A stretch of DNA of 64,000 nucleotides from Argentina anserina (GCF_933775445.1 NC_065876.1:20150001-20214000); one strand, 5' to 3'; shown: positions 22,640 to 33,924, numbered from the stretch's first letter. The notes: generated by a model not told the origin, from the sequence alone. Program-made: numbers and translations.

Positions 22640-23860
22640 TTCTGGAGGAGATTCATCTACTTCAATTTCAAAATCATCATGACCGTCTTCCTCTACGACA
22701 TCTGCTTCTGCCACCGTGACATGATAAGAGGTTTGGACAATGTTATCCTCACCGCTATTATCGAGGTTGCTGTCTCCTTTTTGGCTAGTGAATATGATGG
22801 TATGTTGCTTCACTTTGATTTGATCCGTGGAATCCACTTCCAACACACAATGCCTCTTCATGCGTGACGGGATAAGACTTCGGATTTCTTTGCTCTCTAC
22901 TCAACTACAAGTCGTTTTCCTCTTGCATATTTGTCGTTCCTCAGGTGCTTAGATCCTTTCCAATGCAGGCTTTCGCGAAATGGGGTTTGAGTCTTTCTTA
23001 TCTTTGTCTAAACTTTACATCCTTTTGAATACGGAAGGCCAAGTGATTGTTCTACCGATGCGATTGAAGACTGAACCTCTACTTGCTGTCATGTTCACAC
23101 GGTCAAAAACCGATACCCTCTTGATTGATCCTTTAATATATTCAGATGTTGCTCTTCGGGAACCTGGACGAATGCGATCGAACGATGAAATGCGAGGGGT
23201 TGACTGAACCTCTTGACTCTTCTCTTCAACTACCTCGACGCTGATATGTTGCACATTGGCTCGCTCCGCCCTTCTTCTTCTTGAAATTCTGATGGGCTTG
23301 CTTGAAGTGAAACCGAGACCAACTTTAGAAGAATCAACTATTGCCCCTTGCTCTCTTAACTTTTTTTGTGACTCATCGAGCTCATGCGCCATCTTTGCTG
23401 CAGCCTGGTCGTCCTTTTTGCTTGATGAACCAAAGTCGTATCCGGCCTTTTCTAACAGCTTGTATGCGTTAGGATCGAACTCTTCACTTGTTCTTTTCTT
23501 GGGCAGCGATCCATGTTCCGTCTTACCTTGAATTGGTTTGACAAACCCCTTTAATGGCTGCTTTGTGGGATTTTGGTTACTCACCTTTATTAATGGCAAT
23601 GTTGACTCCTCCTTCAACAATTTCACATCATCCTCCTCTAATTTTCGTAGGCACTCTTGTGACTTTGTCCCCACAAATGGAGATTCCCCCTCCCTTCGTC
23701 TAGACTTCGGAACATAGCGAAGGACCAGAAAGGCATGGCTGGCTTTTCTTTCTGCAGACGATGTTGCCACTTCAGATGAGACTTTTTGCGACACTTCACC
23801 ATGAAGCTTAATGTCTTTTGATTTGGCATCATTCTCTCTAACTTTAGCGGCTTTCCCCGT
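22640..23860 (-). pseudogene. Gypsy gag-pol linker between protease and RT
   Basis: The 259-codon frame at 23015-23794 contains RRREGESPFVGTKSQECL, FDPNAYKLLEKAGYDF, GLGFTSSKPIRISRR and repeated VFDRV / VFNRI / VFKRM boxes. These are typical of the linker of Tat-like polyproteins. The next piece (22529-22861) is acidic and then poly-Gly from the C tract. No enzymatic domain is expected here. Confidence 0.75.
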
Positions 23861-23884
23861 GGAGGCTACTCCAACCGGAAGGAC

Positions 23885-24352
23885 TTATTTCATTAACTCC
23901 TCATCGGTGTAGAATTTAGAATCCGCAAAGTATGATTCAGCTTCAGTGAATGGTTTGGCATCTCCTATCACGGTTTTCACACCTCCGCGATAGAACTTGA
24001 AGCATTGGTGTAAAGTGGATGGCACGATGCCGTTTTCATGTACCCATGGTCGTCCCAATAACAAGTTGTACGAGGTCTTCGCATCGATGACATGAAACAA
24101 GGTGTTTGATTTTAGCTCTCCGATGTCCATGTCTAGTCTAATCATTCCTATCGCTCTTTGTCCTCCTTGGTTGAAACCTTGGATCATGAGACGACTCCTT
24201 GATAACTCATCAACGTCGATGCCGAGTTGAGACATGGTTGACTTGGGCATGATATTTACTGCTGACCTTCCGTCTATGAGCATGCGATTCAACTTCCGCT
24301 CTCGTATGTACCCTATTATGAAAAGAGGCCGATTATATGGCTTCGAGCCCAA
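23885..24352 (-). CDS. Gypsy aspartic protease (element-encoded)
   Basis: A 156-codon frame. FIIGYIRERKLNRMLIDGRSAVNIMP is the retropepsin region, with the active site reading D-G-R-S instead of the usual D-G/S-G/A-S/T. The second signature is SYNLLLGRPWVHENG. The protease would cut the gag-pol polyprotein. The Gly-to-Arg change inside the active-site loop probably kills it. Confidence 0.85.
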   Translation of the reverse strand: MGSKPYNRPLFIIGYIRERKLNRMLIDGRSAVNIMPKSTMSQLGIDVDELSRSRLMIQGFNQGGQRAIGMIRLDMDIGELKSNTLFHVIDAKTSYNLLLGRPWVHENGIVPSTLHQCFKFYRGGVKTVIGDAKPFTEAESYFADSKFYTDEELMK

Positions 24353-24802
24353 TTAGAGGTCATCATCTGTGAAGTGAATGGTATCACAATATGCATCACA
24401 CACGCTACATTCCTTCATGCTTGTACAGTGTTTTTCTACGTCGACAAGCAACTCCACAAGCGCGCATCTCGTTAATTTTGGCAATTGCATCAAGTCAGAG
24501 AGGCTAAGTTGGAAAGGTAGACTCTCTAATTGTTTCAACACCTCATTCTTCTTTAACACTTGACTTGCACCTATTTCTCTTGCTTCAGACTTCTCGTCTT
24601 CTTTGGAGCTGACTTCACAACTTGTGGCCATTGAAGTGACATTCGGTTGTTTTGTAGGCAAGTATTCTTTTGATAAGTTCCGGCAAAGAGGCTTCCACAA
24701 ATATGTAATAACTTTCGTCTTAAAACATCCTTGTCGGTTCTCCACCTGTGGTGGAGGTGATTTCTTATGGCTTGGTTGGGCGATCAGTGAATTTGACATC
24801 AT
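24353..24802 (-). pseudogene. Gypsy gag-protease spacer
   Basis: A 149-codon frame. It includes SLSDLMQLPKLTRCALVELL and MKECSVCDAYCDTIHFTDDDL, seen between gag and protease in this lineage. The stop at its end separates it from the protease. Confidence 0.65.
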
Positions 24803-24817
24803 ACCTCTGTGAGTTCT

Positions 24818-26755
24818 TCACCGGGTGACCAATATCCATCCTTCATCATCGGCATTAGAGGCAACTTGGAGGATAAGCTTGGAAGCAGGACATTCTTTAA
24901 CTTCTTTGGTCTTCTTATGTTCGCGCGTCTCATTTGTGAAACAGAACGGTGCTTTCATCGGGTGAAAAGGGAGTGGAACTGGCTCAAACGACCCGAGTGT
25001 TACGGTAGTGCAATTGACTTCAGCAACATCGTCAACGTCCAACTCAATCTTCCCTTGCTTGGCGAGGTTCATTATCAAATCCTTGAGAACAAAGCACTTC
25101 TCTATAGGGTGACTAACGAGGCAATGATATTTGCAATACTTCGGATCGTTGACTCGATGCATTTCTTTTGGACGTTTGCACTCTGGAAGATCTATTATCT
25201 TGTTTTCGAGCATATCCTCTAACATGCCCGCCATATCAGAGTCTGGGAACGGGTACATCTTTCGCTCCATCTCCTTCAACATGCGTTTACTCCTATCGTA
25301 GGTTCGAGGAGGGTCCACCTTATTGAACTCCTTTTTATCCCGCGTAGAGAACTTAACCGGTGCAGTATTGATGACCATTGATTCTTGGGAAAGCTTCTTC
25401 ACAACCTTGTCAAATTTGCTTCCGAAGACTTTGTCTTTTTGTTAGTCAACCAGGGACTCATTCTTTCCCTTATGACTTGCCAAGCTTAGCTCTATGTCGT
25501 GGGCTCGAGTAGTCAACTCTTCGAAAGAACGAGGCTTGATTCCTTACAATATGTATAGGAAATCAAAGTGCATGCCTTTGATGCACATTTCAACGGTTGA
25601 CACCTCTGACAGTCGGTCCTTGCAATCAAGGCTAAGTGAGCGCCATCTATTGATGTAGCCGATCGCGGGTTCATCCTTCAGTTGCTTCATGTTACTTAGC
25701 TCCATCATGCTCACCGTCCGCCTTGTACTACAGATTCGATTAAGGAACTCGCGCTCCATTTGGTCTCAACTGTCAACATACGCCGGCTCTAAGTCTGTAT
25801 ACCACTCGAAGGCATTTCCCTTTAACGAGCGAACAAACTGCTTGACAAGGTGATCGCCTTTTATCCCGGTGTTGCTGCAAGTCTCCACAAAGTGGGCGAC
25901 GTGTTGCTTTGGGTTCCCTTTACCTTCAAATTGTTGGAAATTTGGTGGCTGATACCCCAGCGGCATCCTTAAGTTGTCAATCCTCTTAGTGTAAGGTTTG
26001 GAGTAAGTGATGGAGTCACGAGAAGGACCTCCATATTGAGCCCGAATTGAGTTGGTGATGATGTCCTGCAATTGTTGGAGTGATAAGGAACCAAGCGAGT
26101 CACCATCGTTCTTGGAAGTTTCTCCCTTTTCATTTACTTTGCTCCTGCCAGGCAATCCTTTGGTGGAGTTCTCATTATTATGATCTTCCAACTTGCTATA
26201 GAGCTCAGCGATTTGCACATCCTTTTCTTCAACCGTTCGGGTGAGCTTTTCAACCATCTCCAACAGATTGGAGAGTTGCTCCTCGATTGTAGATGGCCCC
26301 GCCACCAAGACCTGCGCATTGTCAGAAGATGATTCATGTGACATAGAATGAAAGTTTTCGCCATCTTCTTTGGGACTTCCATGGAATGATGCCGTGCTAG
26401 ATTCGTCATCAGAGAAAACGTCTTCCAAGATAGGGCCATCACCATGAACGGATAGAGGAGATTGCTCCTTTGGCTCCTTCTCCTTTGACACTTGCTTCTT
26501 CCCACTTTGAAAGGCATGCTTTATTACTCCCAATCTCTCCAAGGTGATGACTGGATGACGAGGCTTACTAGTAAGTGCCATAAACGTCGTGGGTTGAGCT
26601 CTAGCCACGCTCCAGGTGACAAGGGAAATCGGTTCACTCTTTGATTTAGAGAATGCTTGTTTGGATTTCTTGACCGGCTCGGCCTCTCCGCTTAACCTCC
26701 CGGTTGTGGACTTGGATTTCTTCAATGGAACGGCTTGGTTGTTCTTAGAAGCCAT
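24818..26755 (-). pseudogene. Gypsy gag (three pieces)
   Basis: The start is chosen at MASKNNQAVPLKKSKST (26755), rather than the upstream TTG-initiated extension into the leader. An N-terminal charged region and coiled-coil (IEEQLSNLLEMVEKLTRTVEE) come first. The retrotransposon gag core follows: PNFQQFEGKGNPKQHVAHFVE, then FEWYTDL. After a stop at 25766, ERRTV..MKQLKDEPAIGYINRWRSL continues the same frame. The last piece (24818-25402) has YCKYH..SHPIEKCFVLKDLI, a zinc-binding-like motif. In-frame stops at about 25766 and 25544 and near 25440 disable it. Confidence 0.88.
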
Positions 26756-26799
26756 CGCAGAAACGAAAGATTTCTTCGGAGAAGAAGATGAGAGGCAAA

Positions 26800-26824
26800 A
26801 AATGTCCCACTGGGCGTGCCAATT
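26800..26824 (-). promoter_or_regulatory. Gypsy primer-binding site
   Basis: The minus strand next to the LTR reads ATTGGCACGCCCAGTGGGAC, a PBS form often seen in plant gypsy elements. The primer tRNA was not identified. Confidence 0.7.
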
Positions 26825-27699
26825 TGTAGAACGAGAATCCGAAAACAAATAAGAATGCAGACACATGTAAAATAAAATGTGATTTATTGAATATCAAGCG
26901 CGTGGTTACAATCTTTGTGAAATCCTCTGATTCTATCTCTGTATATGACTTGGCTCAAGGGTGACATGCACTTGATCTTGAGAATTTGAGTTTGATTTGG
27001 ATTTGGATTTGATGAAGAACGAGCGATTTGGCAGCTTGATGATTCTTCGTGGACCTGAGTTTATATTTGGATTTGATGAAGAACGAGCGATTTGGTAGCT
27101 TGACAATTCTTCGTGGACTTGAGTTTGGATTTGGATTTGATGAAGAACAAGCGATTTGGTGGCTTGATGATTCTTCGTGGATTTGATGATCTTCGAGGAC
27201 TTGAGAGACATCGAGATTTGTCGAGAGTGATCTTGCTCAAGTGATTTTTTCTCTTCTTCTCAAGTCCCCTTTCTTCATGTTGAAAGGGATATTTATAGTA
27301 TCAAGGTTTCTATTTTGTAGAATATTTAATGACACTAAAATAATAAATTTCTTTAATTGTATAATTAAATCAATATGTATTTTCTGATTAATTTAAAATT
27401 AGTTATTCTCATAACTAAATTAAACCGAAAATAATCGATTTAATTACAACTGTTAAAAATTTATTAATTTAATCGAATGTCCGATTACCATTTCGAATCG
27501 TCAATGACATTCAATTTCCGATTTAAGTCGGAATTACGTAGCTTCGATTACGATCATCCGTTTATGTGGTGACATGAGTTTTATTCGGATCCGCACCAAC
27601 TTTGTTGACTTTTGGTCACGTGTGCAATTTTGTCGGGCTTTTGGTCGATTTAATTATTTAACGAAGATAATTTACTTCATTGAATTTCATATGTCTACA
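26825..27699 (-). repeat. 5' LTR of the Tat gypsy element
   Basis: 875 bp, ends TGTAGAACG...TGTCTACA as read on the plus strand. The minus-strand TATA candidate ACTATAAATA is at about 27289-27298. The 64-bp minisatellite is at about 26985-27190. It is shorter than its partner, mainly through loss inside the repeat region and small indels. Confidence 0.9.
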
Positions 27700-28024
27700 A
27701 TCAGCAAATAGAAAAATCTATGCATTTACCAAAAGAAAAAAACTTGAAAGTAACAAATGGATAAATTATTACTTTCTTTACTTGTACATTTTTTATTATC
27801 GTACTAGTTTAATTAGGAGATAATAGTATGTAGTTTATGATATAAACAATTTCCTTAATTTAAAATTGAACGACTTCTATAAGAAAATTAAACAAAGTTT
27901 TAAATTCAGTAATTTTGTTACTATGCTTTAACATGCATAACCGCAATTTCGTATATCATACTTAGACCCCAGGCTTCAAATCTCGGTTCCACCATTGAGT
28001 GCGAATAATTACATATGTACATAC
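27700..28024. other. Intron 1 of cupin gene 1, right part
   Basis: AT-rich. It has a tRNA-like B-box stretch at about 27978-27997 and then the donor side of intron 1 (GTATGTACATATG on the minus strand), identical to copy 2. It is the far side of the insertion described at 9320-9783. Confidence 0.6.
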
Positions 28025-28214
28025 CTTGAAGAACATAGCCCAATTTGGCAGAATCTGCATAATGAGGAAGAGCAAAGCCACTAGGCTTCAACACAAATTT
28101 GCCGGCACCAACGTTGGCCTCACCGAGCGCAGGAAATGACCATACGTAATATCCTCCACCGTCTCCCTCGAACGCTGCTACTGCTGACTTTGGTGTTAGA
28201 TCCATCTCCGCCAT
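28025..28214 (-). CDS. Cupin gene 1, exon 1
   Basis: ATG at 28214-28212; 190 bp to the donor after GTTCTTCAAG. It encodes MAEMDLTPKSAVAAFEGDGG, then VWSFPALGEANVGAG and ALPHYADSAKLGYVLQ, the N-terminal strand block of the first cupin barrel in glutelin type-D-like proteins. It differs from copy 2 exon 1 by few bases. The frame is open upstream to a TTG at 28229, but ATG 28214 is the family start. It must be spliced over 18,705 bp to reach exon 2 at 9319. Confidence 0.87.
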
Positions 28215-28718
28215 TGAGGATCGGTTCAAAGTTATATTTTGAACAATAAGAAATGGAGCAAAGACCTTTATCAGTTTTATGAGTAGTGAAGGGATGGAGA
28301 TCCTTCCAAATTGCAGAATGGTTGAAAATGTTGTAGTTCTTTATTATATAACTCTACGCACAGTACGCACTACATGATTGATCATCGTTATATTAGGGGC
28401 TTATATTAAAGTGATCATGATTATGTCTAGACTTATTCGCATCACCAACGAAGGGATGATCCACGTTTTTTTAACTTTTCTGGACTTTTTTGGATTTTCT
28501 CTTACTGGTCCCGGAACATGGATTTTCTCAACATGTGCCTACATCAAAGAAATCAATAATGAGGCTCAATGCGACATCGAAGGAAACGCTACATGGTCAT
28601 TGTATCAATTATCAACATGTGCACTAGAAGGGACGCTGGTAGATGTGGCTAAGAATCGGAAAACCACAATAAGGTGGTACCTACGCTTATCGTAAAATGC
28701 CATTTGGATTCTACAGTG
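28215..28718. other. 5' flank of cupin gene 1
   Basis: About 170 bp matches the 5' flank of copy 2 (ATAAGAAATGGAGCAAAGAC, then ACTACATGATTGATCATC). This is the likely promoter. The plus-strand ORF at 28378-28695 has no recognisable features. Confidence 0.55.
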
Positions 28719-29659
28719 CAGTGGCGGAGGGAGAAACAAAAATGAGTGGGGGCAAATTTTTTGAATCAATGACACATAAGTTAAGACTCTGAAAGGGATG
28801 CAAAGCTATTATCCAGTAACAAAAGAGAGAAGTAACAAGTATGTTTAGCTCTTTGATCCTTCTAGCTCACTAAATATTGCACTTTCCCTTGTAGAGTTGC
28901 TATGTCACAGAATTCTGAATTTGATCATATCTCATCCTTAGTTTGTTAAAGCTATTTTTGGTGATCAAAATTAAACGAATAAAACATATTCTTCAACCAA
29001 GTCTTTTGCATATATGTTGGAGGCATCAGATCGATACTATATATATGTGTCTATATATATACATGCATCTTCTAGAGCGGAGCCCTGTTTTGAAATTAAA
29101 GTGCGGAGTTCCTTATTTGATTAATTTTTTTGTCACTTTGTCGTATCTCCATCATTCAGTAGTCATGTATGTATGTATGGATCATCTATACAAAATTTCC
29201 TGCAATTTTGTGACCATTAAAGTATCGAAATACTATTAAATCTATGAATTAACGGTCACAAAAATATGTGAAATTTTATATGGACGATCTATACATACAT
29301 ACATGATTAATGAATGGTGGAGATGTAAAAAAGTGACTGGAGTCAAATAAGAAACTCTTTAATTTCAAAGAGGGACTCTGTTCTGAAATGAGATTATATA
29401 TACACACATACAATCTGTCTAGGCCTCCTTCTAAAGCTCTAATCCAAGACCACAAAAGTAGAAGAACATAGCGGAAAGTATCACACTAGCAAAGAAAAGC
29501 ATAACCAAGAAGATGATAGATGAATATGACCGTGCAATCGACAATTAATTTCTTTCACATGGCAAGTAAAATTAGTATATGAGTGGGAGCACAAATGACT
29601 TAAACATGAAGAAAATCAAAAACTCTCTTTCACGTGGTTCTATATTGCCTCCGCCAATG
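28719..29659. mobile_element. Possible hAT-like non-autonomous element
   Basis: The left end is CAGTGGCGGAGG and the right end is CCTCCGCCAATG, inverted matches at 11 of 12. Flanking octamers CTACAGTG and CTGCAACG agree at 5 of 8. The termini belong to the same CAGNGGCGGA class as 32574-32741 and 33370-33778. There is no transposase. A foldback unit (29068-29385) is nested inside. Confidence 0.5.
29068..29385. mobile_element. Foldback MITE with long inverted repeats
   Basis: AGCGGAGCCCTGTTTTGAAA..GTGCGGAGTTCC on the left mirrors AAACTCTTTAATTTCAAAGAGG..CTCTGTTCTGAAAT on the right. A second mirrored pair of GTATGTATG..GATC(A/G)TC blocks is inside (about 29168 and 29283). TA-rich microsatellites sit on both sides (29038-29062 and 29394-29404). 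No ORF. Confidence 0.7.
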
Positions 29660-32565
29660 CTGCAACGCACTAGGTACGCTATTACATTGAAAAGATTATT
29701 GAAATTTTCATGAATTACTTCTCAGTTTTTGGAAAGAGTTTTGATGATTGCCTTCAAAATCTAGATGGTTTAAAAGAAAATTGTACTTCTCGTTAGTGGA
29801 AATAATAGAAGATGAATCAAACATAAGGAAGAAAGAATGGCATGAATGTGCAAGTGTCCAAAAAGAATGTTTATTGTTTGCATGCAGTGTATAGTGCTTT
29901 CTTGCAATTGCCTTAGTTTTCTTGATTTTTCTCTTCACGATTGGTATGCATATTGCAGTAATTATTTTTGTTGCTTGCATTATCTTTGGATAAATTTAGT
30001 TTGTATGTGGCGACCTATTTTCCACCTTACATACACATGTATTAGCCATTTGGTTTGATTAACTGCTCCAGCTTGTGGTCGCGTTCTATATTTGATGACC
30101 ATGAAAGAGTGTGCATGCAGTGAAAGGCGTTTGTTTTGAGATGCCTTGGCGTGTCGATCTCTCTCATAGCCTTTAGAATGGATGCATGACTTTCAAAGGA
30201 TGAGCTTGGTAAGATTGTTTTTGAGTTTTATTCATGTGCTTAATTGTTGTTTATATGCTCGGAGCTAAAACTTCTCTTGGTTATGAATTTGGTTGGCATA
30301 AATAGATTGGTATGGTCATCGCTTGGCATACACATTAGCTTGTGACATGTAGACATGAGCTTGGAAAGATGGAATGTCTATCTTAAGCGGATGTAATTAG
30401 TAAAATGCATCTGGCTTGATCTCTTGACCAAGTGCTCACACAAGCTTGCTATTGCAGTAGTATTTTGATACAACAAACATGCATGAGGAACTCTTAATTA
30501 GAGTAGGATAAAAGTAGCAGACTAGCAGTGCCCTATATCATTCGCACAGTAAAGTATGGACGTTTAACAGTGGAGCTTCTTTACAGTGTCAATAGTAGCA
30601 TGAAAGGGAGTAGAATCGACAACTAAACTTTGATTCTTGCAATATACTAATTGCAACAAGTATACAGGCCATGGTGCTAAGGTCGATCTTCCGATTAATT
30701 GATAGTCATATATTTATGTGACTTTTATTGTGTAAATTATTCATTTTACTTAGCTATTTTGTTATTTTTTTAGGTATTTTTGAAGTGGGATAAAGAACAA
30801 AAGAAAAATCTACACCTCTATGTCCATCACTTCCTTCTTTATCACCCACTCCCTCTATGATCATTCACTTCTTTCCACTTCATTCCATGATCACTCACTT
30901 ATCATTCACTTCTTTATCATCCACTTCCTCAATGATCATTCATTTCTTTCATGATCACCCACTTCCTTCCACTTCATTCCATGATCACTCACCTCACTCA
31001 CTACATCATTATCTCTCACTTTTCTCTATTTTTTTTTACCACCATTCTCCTCTATAAAAACCTCCATCAACACCATCTCCATATACACCATTTTTCTACA
31101 ACCAACCAAGAGAAATATATATATATATATATATATAGAGGGGAAGAAAAAATAGAGAGAAGAAGAGAAGAGAAATAGGAGAAGATGGACATGAAGAGTC
31201 GAAGTGAAGTCACCTTCAATCTCCTCAAGCTACAACTCACATCTCCACAAGGTGCTAAAATCTCATCAAGCGTCCATAAGAAAAATGAAGTTCGGTCTCT
31301 TCTCCTCTAATTCATCTTTGATGTATTCTTTGATGTTTTTATTCAAGATTATGTGTAACTAAATTTCTTAATAGTTATGGGCTAATCAAAGCAATAGATA
31401 TGTCTTTGATTTCAAACTCTAATTAATTTATATAATTTTAGATGAGAATTTCTTCACTAATAGTTCATTGATAATTCTATTGCATGTCTCATTGGGTCGA
31501 TATTTTGATGCATGTTTTAGGATTTTATTATCTTGAATATGTATATGACCGACATATCGTTGCATATTCTGTGAGAGATAATAAGTTATTTACAAGTACT
31601 TGTGTGAAGTGATTCCTTAGTAATCTAAGGCTACTAACATTGACCTTAGATTCTTTGTTGTTACTCGAACGTTCTTAGAACTTCATGATTTTAATTATTT
31701 TGGTCTAGATACCGACATTTCATAGATCAATTAATTGGGAATATAGTTAAGTCGATACTGACATTTCGCGTAACACGACAAGTAAGAGAATGTAATACGG
31801 TTAATAACCTAACGATATTGGCTTAACTGTGAGTGCATTCATTTATAATTATTGACATTGTTTTGGGGTGATTGAAGCATATCTAGTGGTAGAGAAAAGT
31901 TCCTAGCTATTGTTTTTCTCATATTTACATCCATATTTACTTTTTAATATTCTATTTTTAGTAGTATTTCTGTTTTTTTTTTCACCAATCAAACCAATTT
32001 CGAATACCCTCAAAATATGTGTGGTAGTCCGCCACTGTGTCTAGTTAGTGTCTATTTAATTTCGTAATTTTTGGTTGAGTCTAGATTAGTTAATTAATTA
32101 GGTTTTCGCTCCTAGGCCGAGTTTGCCAGATTTCTGGTTTACGCGTCTGTTTGTGTTTTTAAGTCTTATTTTCACCAATTCTCTATAAGTAATGACCTAT
32201 ATTTTCTATTTACTACATTAATATAATTGATTTGATAAAATGGTATTTTTATAGGTGGTTTTGCGCTTATCATTAATATGTACGTAAACTGCAATAAGCA
32301 TACATGACTAAAAGGTCATTAATAATATGTCATAGAGTCAACAGCATGGGCTTTGTCCGCCGCACTTGTAGTCGGTATGGTACGATCTCTCGATCACTCT
32401 CATACACTCTGATTTGTTTTTCTAGGGTCGAATTGTTTCAGATTTTGTTCATCGCTAAAATTTTCAAGAGTTTTCCAAGTCATTGGGTAATAATTGAAAG
32501 TTGATGAAGAAAATTTTGGACCTCACGGAATGTTCTGCAATGGTCTATGGTCCAAGATTGTCAAT
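29660..32565. other. Gene-poor spacer with low-complexity stretches
   Basis: 30830-31060 holds imperfect repeats of CATGATCACTCACTT(CC) and similar. A TA run is at about 31117-31136, followed by GA-rich DNA. 31550-31900 has phrases such as ACCGACAT and ACTGACATTTCGCG that look like a dispersed plant repeat I cannot name. No coding homology was found. Confidence 0.5.
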
Positions 32566-32573
32566 GACACATG

Positions 32574-32741
32574 CAGTGGCGGAACCTGAAAAATAATCTC
32601 GGATGGGCCAATTTTTTTGCCGAAAAGACAATTTATACTAAATATATCACTAACTATGTAATTAAAACCTAATTAATGGGAGAATTAATTTTCGCCGGAG
32701 GGACCGTAGTCCTCTTTGGCCTCCAAAGTGATCCGCCACTC
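32574..32741. mobile_element. hAT-type MITE, 168 bp
   Basis: CAGTGGCGGA at the left and TCCGCCACTC at the right form terminal inverted repeats. GACACATG stands on both sides (32566-32573 and 32742-32749), a perfect 8-bp target duplication, which is the hAT hallmark. No coding. Confidence 0.9.
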
Positions 32742-33294
32742 GACACATGGCGCATGGTGACTCTGGTGACAGTGTTTGACTAACAATTAGCCGTTAGTGT
32801 AAATATTAATTGTTTAATTTTAAAATAATCTTACATGCATTAGGCTAGTTAGGCTAAGTTGAGTTAAAATTGTATTATTCATAGCCTGCGTTTTCAATCC
32901 GACAACGTTGGACCAACGTAGGACTGGAAGAAACATTAGCATACAATGCTTTTCCAGAGCTTGAGTAACTGCCTTCATCATCAGCATGCGGTACCAAAGT
33001 TGAATACAAAAATAATTACCCCTTGGGGCACATCTCATGTGTTACCATATTGCAAAGGTCCTTGTTGTCATAATTGTAACACAATAAAGTTGTTTGAGAG
33101 CCCTAAGGTGGCAAAGATTGTGATTTCTTTGTTTTCGTGAACTGCGGACAAGGTGTAGATAGGAAAGGTGAGGTTCCCTTGCTCCAAGCGAGTGCCGTAA
33201 CTTTTATAAGGGATGTGTAAGCAGCCATCCTTCCATCGCTTCTTTGAAAAGCGACCAAAGCTTGTGAGCTAGCCTACCCATACCACCCTTGGAA

Positions 33295-33924
33295 TTAGGG
33301 TTTATCGCCCATGCCACCCATCATATTGCCAAGTAGGGTTGCTCTGAATTCAAGGTATACTGTGCCGTTCAGGGGCGGACTTAGGATTTGACCATGGGGT
33401 GGACTACAATTTTGGCCAAATGTCAATTTTTTTTTTCGTTATAGGTTTACAACATAGAGTGTATGAAGTTTTTATAATTAAAGGTCAAAGAATCCTCAAA
33501 TATAACTGTAAAATGATATTTTGGACATTGAAGACAAATTAGAAAACCAACAAAGTTTTATTTGTAATGACAGATTCAATAGAGGGGGATCGGAGTTCCT
33601 AAGGTGTTTTAATGATTTAAGAAGGTAAGACTAGAAATTAGTAGAAATTATGGAAAAGAAACTTAAGAACATAGGCATAATACTGCTATAATTAGAGTTT
33701 TTGAAGTTCAGGTAGTTGGTTTTTTTTTACCTCCCAGAAATCTGGGTCCACCCTTTGATACACTTAGGTTTGCCCCTGGTGCCGTTTGATGTGAAATAAT
33801 TACATGTATATAGTTGAGCCTGGTTAGGGAACTGGTGGGTTGAGCAGGCTCGTGCGGTTAGGATTGAAAATGAAGAAGTGAATAAGAGCGTGAGGAACAT
33901 GAACAACCGGACAATCTTAGCCAT
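33295..33924 (-). pseudogene. Small secreted-type ORF interrupted by a hAT MITE
   Basis: ATG at 33924. MAKIVRLFMFLTLLFTSSFS is a strong signal-peptide candidate. The following residues include two Cys (ACSTHQFPNQAQLYTC). After 48 codons the frame enters the MITE at 33778 and ends at 33727. Without the element and one duplicate octamer, the frame would continue through 33361-33295 and stop at TAA, about 70 residues in all. I do not recognise the family. It may also be a chance ORF or one exon of a larger gene. Confidence 0.45.
33370..33778. mobile_element. hAT-type MITE, 409 bp
   Basis: CAGGGGCGGAC..TTAGG at the left end matches CCTAA..GTTTGCCCCTG at the right. A second inverted patch GGGGTGGAC / GTCCACCC lies inside. 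GTGCCGTT at 33362-33369 and 33779-33786 is a perfect 8-bp target duplication. There is no transposase. Confidence 0.93.

Larger units (their letters stand above)
9784..27699 (-). mobile_element. Ty3/gypsy retrotransposon, Tat lineage, with host-gene cargo
   Basis: Two LTRs (9784-10698 and 26825-27699) flank a minus-strand element. Reading right to left: LTR, PBS-like GCACGCCCAGTGGGAC, gag, protease, linker, RT-RNase H (cut by a copia element), archaeal-type RNase H, integrase, about 3.7 kb of non-pol DNA, a polypurine tract (AAGTGGGGGCAT), LTR. A second RNase H between the first RNase H and the integrase is the hallmark of the Tat lineage. Flanking bases are ATCAC on the left and ATCAG on the right, a target duplication matching 4 of 5. 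Several in-frame stops make it non-autonomous. It lies in intron 1 of cupin gene 1. Confidence 0.88.
5415..28400. repeat. Segmental duplication, copy 1 (cupin gene 1, expanded by retrotransposons)
   Basis: Apart from inserted elements it is collinear with 34115-38560. Matching stations are: the CTTGGAACAT..GAAAATGGGCAT block (about 5418 and 34126); the GCCACGGGACC..ATGGAAGCCATATC block (about 5560 and 34218); GGATAATTTCAATTTT (about 5982 and 36371); the 3' flank of the cupin gene (8090-8220 and 36560-36740); the whole cupin gene; and its promoter side (28215-28390 and 38330-38545). Copy 1 is longer because 9784-27699 was inserted. Copy 2 holds a P450 relic not found in copy 1. Confidence 0.8.

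Noticed and set aside
28378..28695. 105-codon plus-strand ORF upstream of cupin exon 1
   Set aside because: No recognisable domain; the left part matches the 5' flank of the duplicate gene, where the frame is not kept.
28719..32036. Larger hAT element using the CCGCCACTG at about 32028 as right end
   Set aside because: Flanking octamers do not match (CTACAGTG against TGTCTAGT); the nearer end at 29659 fits better.
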